A DNA stretch of 64,000 nt from Linepithema humile (taxonomy: Eukaryota; Arthropoda; Insecta; Hymenoptera; Formicidae), in assembly GCF_040581485.1 (NCBI RefSeq), contig NC_090128.1, positions 32,642,931 through 32,706,930 on the forward strand, given 5' to 3'. A program made the translations under genes and the position numbers. The notes under the pieces are model-generated. The model was not told where the DNA came from, searched no databases, and saw nothing but the letters and a program-made list of their open reading frames with translations. Of this stretch, positions 36,238 to 46,519 are shown piece by piece (the first letter of the stretch is position 1; each line of letters starts with the position of its first letter).

Positions 36238-36340
36238 TATAAATACGAGGCAGTGCGTGGCGCGCTCGTGAGAGAAGGTGCGTAAGGTCCGCATCTGCCC
36301 GAGATTCTCACGCGCGACGCATCTGTCTCAAGTTCCCACG
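36238..36340 (+). promoter_or_regulatory. TATA-like site with two Su(H) sites in a CpG-rich block
   Basis: TATAAATA at 36238-36245 lies in a CpG-rich stretch (about 35800-36700). Two exact Su(H) octamers in the same orientation follow, TTCTCACG at 36305-36312 and TTCCCACG at 36333-36340. No convincing coding frame begins downstream: the open reading from 36381 starts with TTG and is a Gly/Ala/Pro-rich reading of GC-rich DNA. It could be the promoter of a noncoding transcript or an enhancer of the locus. Evidence is limited to motifs. Confidence 0.25.
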
Positions 36341-36699
36341 AGAAACCCGGAGCCCCGAAGAAGAAGGAGAGAGAGAAGCCGTGTTGCCCGGGAGCCAGGC
36401 CGCCGCGGCCGGTAGACCGGGAAAGTTTCGTCCGTCGGGCGCGGGCTGTCCACGTGGCGGCGGCGCGCCTAGAGCCGCCACCGTCTTTCCCGCCGACGTC
36501 GCGCTCGTTAAAGTGTCAGATTATAGGAAGAACGTATGTACGATCTCTTGCCCCCTGCAACCCCTCCCTCCGCCTTTATTCCGCGACCCAGAACGGCTTG
36601 ATCGATTTTTATCGAGTCACCCTGGACGGACGCGCGTGTCGCGCACCCTCCGTCTTCGTAATAAAGGCGAACGCCACTATCCGCGCATGTAATCTCTCC

Positions 36700-39600
36700 T
36701 AATTCGTTCGCTTGAAATGCACCGGAATGTATGCGAGAGAGTTGTGCGGGAATCATTCGATCGGCGAGGGTTGCTTCCAAAAACGGGACGCATCGAACTC
36801 GTTCGAAAGACCAGTTGACGATACGAGACATAGATTGTTTTAATTTACATTTTAATAAGTTTCAATTTTAATTTAATTCAACGTCGTGAAAAGTTGCTTG
36901 AAATGTGTTGAAACTTTAATGATAATTAATAATAAATATAAAGGATTGAGAAAGTTGTTGTTTTATGTTTTTACTCTTGTTTTAATTAATGCATGATAAT
37001 TGTTCTTTGTATATTCGTTTATTACTTTGCCGTATTTTTTTTTCATACTTGCTTGAATATTTATTATTTTGCGTCTTGCTATGTGTATTAATTTATTTTA
37101 TCGTGCCACTCCACGTGTCATTCTGTCTGTCATCTTCCGCTCGTCGGAACTATGGAAGGTCACTGATCCACCGAAGACTATAAATATCTCGGAAAATTAA
37201 GTGTTTCATAATTACACGGTTTCTGGAGTATGCAAATCGCAACCTTGTATATATTAAGACGACGTTGAAAATAAATTTGTCCTTATCGCATACATTATCA
37301 TACTTACACGCGAAATTCGCGCGAGCAATCGCAGTAGCGTGCTTTTTCGAGCACACGATGTCTTTGCTATCTCATTACCGGCTGCATCGTTCCGATTGTA
37401 TCGTCAGAGAGAGAATCGAGGGGCTATTATCTCTGCCGAAGGTTCGATTATTTTTACGGCGGCTTATTGCACTGAAGTGCGATGCAAGGTTATAGTGACG
37501 CGACGGTAGCGATGCTGTATAATAGCTGCTTTGCGGCGAGTGTTGAGTTTTACATGAAGCAAAATGCGACACAGAGAGCGGCAGCGTAAAATTTCCAATT
37601 TTCTCGCACGAATTGCCATGTGTCTTCTATTATTTTTGAAATGAGAAAAATCGGAGGAAAAAATAGAAAGTTTTTCAGTTTTTTGAAATGAAGTTTTATA
37701 TAAAATTTTTTATTTTTAGTTTTTTCTTATTTTGCTCACTTGAAACAAGGATGCAACGTTTTGTCGTGGAATCTAAATGCATGTAAAAATCTCACTTTAT
37801 TTCTTTTCGTGAAATATGATTCAACTGTATTGTTGAATAACGATGTATTTACCCATTTAAGGAACGTACTTTGCGTGGGTTACTTTGCATAGTAAATCAC
37901 GTGGTGTCACGGGTGTGTAACACTGATCTAATCTTCGACGGAATACGAGAGAGGTTCGATAAATAATCTTCGCTGCAACAGCAACATGAGACGGATAATT
38001 AATGCAGGACGATTTTCATTTATTGCAGATACGCAACAGTGAGTAAAATAATATAAGTTGTAATTACGAATCAAAAGATACTCACGCGAAGTGCGTGTAT
38101 GATTTCATACGCGAGGCGGCCGCTCGTTGAAACGCAATTACTAAACGCACGCGATTAACCTGGATTTTTTTCCAAAATCGTGTATCTTCGTAAACGACGT
38201 ACAGGTGTTGCCTGACTCCGAATGCAATCACGTTTTAAATTGACCCGCATTGGCCCATCTTTCTCCTTACTTAATAACACGTCGCATCGCGGTGTCATAA
38301 GTAATTATCCCTGAAAACCGCGATTTTTCACACGGTGCGTTAATGATTGTCGCAGGTGTGACGCTAACGGGGCTGCGCTCGATTGAAATTGCGTGATCGA
38401 ATCGATATTCTTCGATAATTGAATTTCGGAGCCATTTCACATTCTCATCTGCATAAAACTGGATTTTTGGATAAGAAACGCTTACAGAAAGAAATAACGC
38501 GAGATAAAGCCACTTGCTAAATTAATGAGAATATGTATTTTCAATTTTGTATAAATATTTTAATTAATTATTTTGCATGAAAGTGCCGAAGTATATCAAC
38601 GCGACAATATTAATCCGTATCTCTCAACGCAGCATTTATTAGACATTCGTTATGATGTACGTTGCAACATTTTCAGAGAAGAGCGTGGAGAATTGGATAT
38701 TAATATGATTTAGATCCCTGATAGAATCAAGTTAGCTTGATAGCAAGATTTAATTGCACTGATACTGAAATAATTACGTGTATTCATATTGAAACCTTTG
38801 GCGTCCGCTAATTCGCTTTAACGTCGCAAGAATATAAGACGATAACCTGCCCGAGAGTTCTTTTAGCTTTCTCAAAATAAGCTTGCTAATTAATGCGTTC
38901 GAGACGACAGTCAGCAGGATGATGCGAATGTAATTTCGTATATGCGCGAAGGATCGTCTGATGCATTTCACATAAAATTTATGGCACGCATCACTGATTC
39001 CTTACGTCTGCGTTTATCACAAAATAGGAATTTTATTAAAATACAGTTGCAGAAAAGAGATATATATGTATGTATATATATTATTTCCTCCGTAATTATT
39101 GAATATCGAAAAATTAATTGGAAAAAATCTACATAATTGGAAAGAATTCTACATTCCGGTCAAATTAATTTTCTTATTTAAAATGTTTTATATCGGCTTC
39201 TTGTTTGCAGATGTTTGTGAGAACAAATTACGTTAAATTTTAATAAATGATCGTGCTTTTGACGTCACTGATAGAGATACGGCTTAATCATTAGGCCGGC
39301 ACGTGGTCTTAATTGCGCGAAAAAAGGCAGGCTTGTACGTCACGAGTGCATTACTTTCGCGTTTAGGCCTCTTTGAATTCCGGTGCGAACCCGTGGGGCC
39401 GACAAGAAAGGCGGCATATAAATCTACAGCCGAACGTGCGCAAAAGGCATGCGGGGCTCGTGGCTTCTATCGCTTCTATTCCATATTGGAGCGCGAGGCT
39501 AATCGCCGGGCCGTGTCTTGTGCTGCTCGGCTTTATTTATCGTATTGCCAGTGTAAAATATCGAGAGCAGTAACTTGAGATAAGGGTTTCCTGTTACTCC

Positions 39601-42600
39601 TTCATTATCGGAACAAATACTTAACAGCTAGTCAATCTTTGCACTCGTCGAACTTGTTGCGCAAAAATTATTTTCTTGGAGATATTGATTGTGCCATTTT
39701 AATTATTTATTAGAGAAGAACATTGTTTTCTTTTTATATACATTATTTTCCTAACAACGTCCTTTCTGCGCCTGATAAGTTTTATTATTATATTATCAGG
39801 ACGATTCGTCAGAAAGATTCACCTCTTTTCATGTTTTTTTTTTTTTTCGTAACTTCCTATCTCTTTTATTCGCATTTTTAGGATCTCTAACTGGATTTTA
39901 CTTATATTTTAATCACCAAACCGGATAAATTAATATTAAACCATATGATCGTTGACATTTTGAAAATGCGGGTGATTAGATCCTACGACGTCATATATAT
40001 TTCAAACTAACGATCGAAATCGCTTTATGCGTAGAATTGACAGATATATTACCGGTTTCGTTATTTTATGTAAAAAACCTAATCCTATTAATACCTTTTT
40101 TTGACGTGTGCTAATTTGCACTAATGATAAGCAATCAGGAGCCGGATTCTTCGTTTCTTATCTTCCTTTCCATCTGGGATTATCGCAAATAACGTTCAAC
40201 AAGATTGCTTTGCTGTCACAGATTTTATTTTTGGTTACGTATTCCATTTGTTAATACATTTCGTAAAAAAAACAACGATTAGAAAGTGTTAACAAGTCAG
40301 TGAACTGATGGCGCTTTTGCTTTCAAGTCTTATTTTTTACAGTGGGCCATTATTGGAGAAAAACTCCAAGCCAGCTAAAAAAAATTGAAAGAATTCTTTT
40401 AATGCTATAAATATGCAGAAGTAGTGTCTATGATTTATTCACAATATTGAAAAGGCATTTTTATAACAATTAACGTAAATATATTTTTTCTTGCTTACGA
40501 TATTATATAAAATTTAATACAGCAAGTCACACCAGCTTTTGAATCGTGACTTGAGATTAGATGGTCGAATTATATAACAATGGACTTCCTCGACAATTAA
40601 TTATTCGCACTTTGGACGTCATCGATCGATCGCGCTATTATTGATGCATCGTTATGCAACGGTGTCTTCTATTTCAACCGCTCTCACATCGTTCTAAAGA
40701 GGTTGCGACGTTCTCGCGCGAGTCGAGGAGGTCGTGTACGCGCCGAGGAGACACGTCGATTCTTCTTGTATCTCTTTTTCCGTGAATGGCGTTGCAGGAT
40801 AGGCACGAGAATGGCGCAAGCACGTTCCGCGATCATCCATGACGAACGGCGTTAGTCACGAGCCAATTTCATTCCGGCTTTCTTTCGCCTCCTCGTCCGG
40901 CCACGAAAGAAACGGCTCTCTCCCTCTGTCATTCTCGGCCGACGGCAATTCTTTTGGCAGCCGAAACTGGCGTGAGTTCCCTTCCTTTGCGTAATTATTG
41001 ACAGATTTAGAGTGAGTGCCGGCTGACGCATGGATGTTAGACAAATTTCTCGTGTGGCATGTTTCCAGGCTCTTTAATCGTGACACGACTCACGAGTATT
41101 TATTGGTTGTTAGAACGAAATATAAGACTGAAATCGACATCCTGGTGCAATTTGTCTCAACAAATATTTTTTTATAATTGAAAATTTGCTTCAGCTTGCA
41201 AGTTTAATTCATTCTATGTCCATCAATAAATTCTTTTGGCAGCCGAAACTGATCTATGTCAGTATAATAAAATCGCGCAAAAATCTAACGTTTGATTATT
41301 CGAAATTATATTTTTCCGATTACAATTAGAACTGAATTTTACTGAGACAGAAATGTGCGTATAAATATTGTGTTACGCGATTATTGTTTTTTTAATAAAA
41401 CACAATTTCGAAATTTCGATAATAAATATGCTTTACGCAGAATAATCATTTATTGAAAATGTGCGTACGTGCGCGAGAGAGAAAAAGAGAGTGTTCCGCG
41501 TGTGCGGTCACCTAATGCCCGGCATACGTGACACGCGTGCGACGGTGATCGCGTGCGCTGCGTATGCGTCGGCTCGCATTAATGCGGCGATCGGGGCCGT
41601 GGGAATGAGCGAGTAGCGCGAGTGAGCGTTCCGCCGGCACGAGCGGGCCCCCGCGACGAGGAGGGAGATACGCGGCGCCGTTCACTCCTCGGAGGACGGC
41701 AAAGGCCGACTATCGGGCTGCACGCGGGAGGAAGTGGTAGCCGATTCCGCGCAACACGTGCTTTTCTCTCGCGCCGAGAAATGTCAACCGAGAAAGTTAG
41801 CGGCGATTGTTTCGCCACCGAAAGCGCCTCGGTTCTCTCCCGCGCCGGCATGCAACCGGATTTTAATACTTTCGCTACCGGCAGTAATATTTTGTGCTGT
41901 AATATGTTTTATTTTTACTTGTAATGGAATTTATTTATCTCTGTTTACGATGGGATTGATTAATTCACATTTAAAAGTTGTGCAATATGTTTTTTAACAT
42001 TTTGACATTGATAAAAATATAAAAGGTGAACGATTATCTTCCGGCAAAATTGAGTTTTTTTTTTGGAATAACAGTCTCTTGTAATCTTACCTAAAAGTAT
42101 CGATTTTTTTTTCTAAAATATATTAGCTAATTATATATGTATCTTATTTTCGTTTAAAATTCCAGTGACATTCGCAGCAGACTGGAAAACTACTGTGAAT
42201 ACAAATTTCCGCAGTTACATAGTTTCCAACTATTTATTCCGGCTATCTTTCCTGACACGCGGATTATACTAGCGTGAAAGTGGCGTGATAAAAGAAAGTA
42301 TAAAGCAGGTCATTTTCTCACGCGGAGTTGGAAATATTCCTTGTCCGGAGTGGAAATTCTCCTTGTCGCATTCATAGTCAAACTCAAACTCAATTATTGC
42401 ACCCGATTAATAACTACTTCTTGTCACTACTTCATGTTACGCTGACATTATCGCAACTTATAATTGAAAATTTGACAAATATTACGATAATTCTCCTTCT
42501 TGATGTTACAAGTTTTATATCATAAAAAATGTTTTTTATATTCTATTCGAAAAGTATTTTTTACTGTTTTTTTAAACTCATATAAAGCTGATATATTTGT

Positions 42601-44620
42601 ATAAAATTTTGCAAATTTTTACGACAAATATGTGCAAAGCGCGGAATCTATATAATATTCTATATGAATTCCTTCGGTGTATAAATTATAAATATCTCGA
42701 ATGCCTTCTCAAACTGGTACAAGTCGAAGCGTTCTCACTATGTGGACATTACTTGTGGCGATTTCTTACGAGGAAAAATTCCTGCGCGGACACTTTAATC
42801 ACTGTAATTACGAAAAAAGGCTATCGAACGGTTGCGACACACCCGTTTCGTCCAATTTACGCGATCCGGATAGCCGTGAGACGACCGTAAATGAGGTGAG
42901 GAACTGCGGTGGGGGGCAACGGTAAGAGGATAATGAATTAATTTATTTAATCGACGTGTCGCGGTGCCGCCGGTGAAAATAATTCGCGTAATTGATACAT
43001 TTCGGGCGGGACTTCTCTTCTTTTTTAGTATCATTGAGTTGCGCTCTGACCTCCTTTAAGTGGAGGCGCGCGCTAAAGAAAGCCTCTGCCCCTGCGCGGG
43101 TGCAAGTCTACATCTAATACGGGGTTGTTCGAAGGGTTGCCTGTTCTACAGGGTGCTACCTTTCTGCCTACCCCATTTTAGGCAGGCATACCTACCTAAA
43201 AAGAAAATGTATGTCAAAGAAAGATAACAATTATTTTTTACATATTATATTAGACACTTCGTCTGCTGTCTTGTCATTTAAATTAATATCCGATTGATTT
43301 GTCAATTGCAAAGTCCATAAAAAAACAAATTGCTTAGAAAGTTAATTAATTTACCACATTTTTGATTTATATTTCTTTGCATTTTTATTTTTTCTTATTT
43401 TATTTAATTAATGAGTGTATCGAAGAAATTTGTATTTTATAAAAAAAACTAGGCATGTACATAGGCATTGAATATTTCTTTTATTACTTTTTATTGATAC
43501 AGCAAATTATTGTTAATGCAGCTAGATCGACTACATTTTTATTAAATAAACTGTCGTAGCGTCAGCTGATATCGGTCCTTCACAGTGGAGTGTCATTAAG
43601 TAAACAGAATTGAATTAACCCCATCGAATAATTCATAAATTATTCACTCTCTTTTCCGATTATTCTATTATATTCCGATTTACGGTTGCCGAGATCATCG
43701 CGGTATCTTCTATTATTTTTTGGTTTGAGGGTCGAGGTTACCCTCGCATCCGCTGTAAAAAATCATGTGAATTCACATGCACCCCATTTAACCTACCTAC
43801 CCCATAGTGGACATGTGGTTGTCACATATGGACAACACGTGTGCGTACTATCGAAATCGATTCATATTTATGCAGTGGTTTTGATTAAATGAACTATTGT
43901 ATACGATTTTGCTTCCTCTCTTTATTTCCAAATTTATTATAGCTGTAACATAATTTTATTTACGTAAAAATATCATTGCATTGTAATATAAAAAGTTGTA
44001 AAACATTGTAAAGTTGCATGCAATTCATGTAAAATATGAACACAATAATTCTATTTAATTTATGGATAGAAAAAATTTGGAAAATTATAATTAAATTTAA
44101 AGCTCTTTAAATAGTAACGTTTGACAATCGTATTCTTTATATTCGTTTCATATGTTACCTTACGAGAAATTTTCCCGCGTAAACTCACTCTTTATGAAAT
44201 AATTTTGTTCGGCGTTTCTTTAGTCCAATATCAAATGCCTGGTCAAATCTTTTTCAGTTGCCCTCGGAACTCTTCGGATCGCTGAGTACAACGTTTTGAC
44301 AGGAAGAAAACATCCTTTGAAGGATTTTCTTGAATCCAATCTTACAATTAGATACAAATAGACTTTAGCAGACTGATTTTTTGTCGATGTTTTAGTTTAT
44401 GCATGATAAGAATTTTCGAGTATCTGTAAACTTTTATTTAAAGAGACTCTTTCGTATATCTCTTTAATATAACAAGTTTACTAAATTTTTTCGATGACTT
44501 TAAATATAAATAAATATATTTAAGAAAATAAATAAAAAAGATTTTATGTTATATCAATTTTAAAATTATTCACTTAAAACTAAGGTGGAAGGGAGCAGTG
44601 AATCAATTGATACAAAGTAT
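36700..44620. other. Intergenic DNA without a supported gene
   Basis: No supported coding sequence. Strict Su(H) octamers occur singly at 39216-39223, 41598-41605 and 42315-42322. A 23-bp exact direct repeat occurs at 40947-40969 and 41229-41251. This interval is 3' flank of the malpha-like gene. Confidence 0.4.
40947..41251. repeat. Exact 23-bp direct repeat, copies 282 bp apart
   Basis: The same 23 bases, with core CTTTTGGCAGCCGAAACT, occur at 40947-40969 and 41229-41251. The sequence around the copies is not similar, so this is not a simple tandem duplication. Confidence 0.85.
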
Positions 44621-44638
44621 ATTCGCTTATCAGTAACA

Positions 44639-44644
44639 TTTATT
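44639..44644 (-). terminator. Poly(A) signal of the malpha-like gene
   Basis: TTTATT reads AATAAA on the minus strand, about 455 bases after the stop codon and 16 bases past the GY-box. It probably ends the 3' UTR near 44615-44630. Confidence 0.5.
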
Positions 44645-44659
44645 TCAAACAAACATATT

Positions 44660-44666
44660 GGAAGAC
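44660..44666 (-). promoter_or_regulatory. GY-box in the malpha-like 3' UTR
   Basis: GGAAGAC on the plus strand is GTCTTCC on the mRNA strand, an exact GY-box. In Drosophila Bearded-family and E(spl) transcripts this motif pairs with the miR-7 seed. Confidence 0.55.
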
Positions 44667-44711
44667 ATAGGAAAGCGTCAGCGATGCTTGCTGACGTTAA
44701 AGCCGCGCGAT

Positions 44712-44768
44712 ATCACAATCTCGAAATAATTAAATCTGTATATATATGTACTAGGTACAAATATCACA
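44712..44768 (-). promoter_or_regulatory. Two K-boxes in the malpha-like 3' UTR
   Basis: ATCACA at 44712-44717 and 44763-44768 reads TGTGAT on the mRNA strand, 330-390 bases after the stop codon. Confidence 0.45.
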
Positions 44769-44926
44769 AACGCGATTACATCGCGTAATGTAAAAAAAAA
44801 AGAGGAAAAATATAGCACGTCTCTGACGTATATCTTATTAAATTCCGTTATATCTACGAGGAATGCTCGTCTCAGTCAGTTGTCAATGACATAATCTCTA
44901 AAATCTACATGAAATACAATCTAAAG

Positions 44927-44932
44927 ATCACA
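44927..44932 (-). promoter_or_regulatory. K-box in the malpha-like 3' UTR
   Basis: ATCACA (CTGTGATC on the mRNA strand) lies about 165 bases after the stop codon. It is the third K-box core in this 3' UTR. Confidence 0.45.
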
Positions 44933-45097
44933 GTTTCTTGTTCTTATCTAAGCCGCACACCTCGGCTGTTGACAGCGGCGCGTCCTCTCGACCACGAGGA
45001 CGCAAAGTCGATGCGATTCTGCTTTCGCAGAAGGAAGTTCCTTCCGAATCTCGGATTCGCCGTTGAGGTAGATGCGGTTGTTCTCGACGACGACGCC

Positions 45098-45631
45098 TCA
45101 CGCCACTTGCACCTCCGGTAGCTGGTGTTGCGAGAAGGCGCGTTCCTTGTAGCACAGGTCCCGATCGGCCATGGTTAGGGTCGTCCAGTAGAAGTCGCCG
45201 GCGTGGGTGTGGGCGAAGTGCACCGGCACGTAGCACTGACCAGGCACAACCGGCACGACGGTCATCTGGCCGTCCAGGCAGACAGTGATGGCGGCACCTT
45301 CCTCGGCATCCCGCAGCTCCTGCAGCAGTCTGCACTCGAGCGTCTCGTTGGCGTTGTTCTGGTTGTCAACCTCCTCGGTGAAGATCTCGACTTGAGGCAC
45401 AGCCTCCTGACGCTTGTCGCTCGCGTATTTGCTGCTAGTGCGCTTCTTCAGCATTCGCAGCAGCGGCTTCAGCGGCTTCAGGATGCGCCTCCTCTTGCTC
45501 CGTTTGTTCACGGTCTTGTTGTCCTCTGACATCTTCAGATTGTAAAGATTGTCGTTGAGCTCGTTCTCGAACACGTCGCTGACCTCGAAGTCGTACAGCA
45601 CGTGTTCGGTCATCATCATGGTGGCGGCCAT
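45098..45631 (-). CDS. E(spl)malpha-BFM: Bearded-family protein, E(spl)malpha-like
   Basis: A single-exon frame of 177 codons runs from ATG 45631-45629 to TGA 45100-45098. The N-terminus is acidic. It is followed by a strongly basic amphipathic stretch (residues 43-68, KRSKRRRILKPLKPLL onward), the Bearded-family hallmark. Next comes an NxxN motif (N92-x-x-N95, followed by ETLE), the known Neuralized-binding element, and a C-terminal PVHFA...FYWTT block (about 136-151) shared with malpha/m4/Tom proteins. Family members bind the E3 ligase Neuralized and dampen Delta endocytosis, tuning Notch signalling in the sending cell. The first ATG is used here; a second in-frame ATG four codons later has the better context (GCCGCCACCATG). 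The frame stays open upstream to 45790 without an ATG, so a non-ATG extension is formally possible, but its RE-repeat comes from the GA microsatellite. The paired bHLH gene supports membership of an E(spl) complex. Confidence 0.88.
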   Translation of the reverse strand: MAATMMMTEHVLYDFEVSDVFENELNDNLYNLKMSEDNKTVNKRSKRRRILKPLKPLLRMLKKRTSSKYASDKRQEAVPQVEIFTEEVDNQNNANETLECRLLQELRDAEEGAAITVCLDGQMTVVPVVPGQCYVPVHFAHTHAGDFYWTTLTMADRDLCYKERAFSQHQLPEVQVA

Positions 45632-45660
45632 CTTTCTTCTCTCTCTCTCTCTCTTTCTTT

Positions 45661-45703
<43 letters not shown>

Positions 45704-45709
45704 TTCTCT
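45632..45709 (-). repeat. (GA)n tract in the malpha-like 5' leader
   Basis: The plus strand is almost pure CT/CTTT, so the mRNA has a GA-rich tract ending directly before the start codon. Its length is likely to vary between individuals and could affect leader length or bind GAGA-type factors in DNA. Confidence 0.9.
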
Positions 45710-45947
45710 GCGTGTCAGCGCTTCTTCCTCCCTTCGAACCACGTACACTGAACCGGTTTCTTCCGTTGAACTTGTCGAAACTCGGAACACGTGGTCGCGG
45801 ACTGTCGTTCGATAGGAACTTTGGCGGGAGATGAATTGTGGAAGCGGAGGATTGCGTGTACTCGGTGAGTGCGCTTTTTGGAAAGGTCGGCTCTGTGGAG
45901 CGAAACGCTAGTGAGCGAATGGTGCCTTAGCGCGTGCAACCCTGGTC

Positions 45948-45955
45948 CTTATATA
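45948..45955 (-). promoter_or_regulatory. TATA box of the malpha-like gene
   Basis: TATATAAG on the minus strand, 317 bases upstream of the ATG, predicts a transcription start near 45920. The 11 bases TCCTTATATAG (45946-45956, plus strand) equal those at the bHLH promoter. No upstream ATG occurs on the minus strand between the predicted start and 45631. Confidence 0.75.
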
Positions 45956-45994
45956 GCCCCACCGTGGCTGCCACGGGGTGACAGAGTGGGGAAG

Positions 45995-46001
45995 GCAGGT
46001 G
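45995..46001 (+). promoter_or_regulatory. Proneural E-box of the malpha-like promoter
   Basis: GCAGGTG fits RCAGGTG, the Achaete-Scute/Daughterless target. It lies between the TATA box and the Su(H) pair, 10 bases from the latter. Confidence 0.6.
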
Positions 46002-46010
46002 CACTCTGGC

Positions 46011-46043
46011 TGTGGGAACTCGGAGAATTCGGAGCTTCCCACG
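46011..46043. promoter_or_regulatory. Perfect Su(H) paired site (SPS) at the malpha-like promoter
   Basis: TGTGGGAA at 46011-46018 and TTCCCACG at 46036-46043 are two exact YGTGRGAA sites in head-to-head orientation with 17 bases between them. This is the SPS geometry that assembles two CSL-Notch-Mastermind complexes. The pair starts 56 bases upstream of the TATA box. Confidence 0.85.
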
Positions 46044-46519
46044 TCGCGGGGTCCACGCCGACCATCTGCCGGTCGGTTCTCCCCCTCCGCCGCCTTCGCC
46101 GCCCGGTCGCCCACCACCTATCTCTCGGTCCCCTTGCAACAGCACCCTGCTCGCAGGAGTCTCTCCGCGCCGTACATATACGAACGCACACACAACCCCC
46201 CTACGATCACCCCCGCTCGACCTTTCACGTGGTGAATCCTCTCTTTCTCCGTCTCGCCGCGGCTCCGGTTTCTTAGGTTCCGAGGGGTCTTTTTTTCTAG
46301 GATAGAATACCGGGATTTATACTGCGAGAAGAAGGGGGTGATGCGTTGCTCCTTCCCGAAACTTGCTCGAACTTGTCGCGAACACGTTCGTGCGCGTCAC
46401 GCGAGCTCGCGTGAGGTGAAACGGATTTTGTGTCGTCGGCTTTACACCGAGTACGGAACGTCCAACTTGTTGCGTCTCGCATTGCAAGTCTGATGCGAGC
46501 CGAGGGTAGCAAGTCGACT

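Noticed and set aside
36381..36702. Gly/Pro/Ala-rich frame downstream of the TATA-like site
   Set aside because: Begins with TTG, overlaps another frame in the same GC-rich DNA and has no domain.
44098..44104. Brd-box (AGCTTTA on the minus strand) for the malpha-like gene
   Set aside because: It lies about 1 kb past the stop and beyond the likely poly(A) signal at 44639-44644, so it is probably outside the mRNA.
45203..45529. Plus-strand frame opposite the malpha-like gene
   Set aside because: Antisense shadow of a real coding exon.
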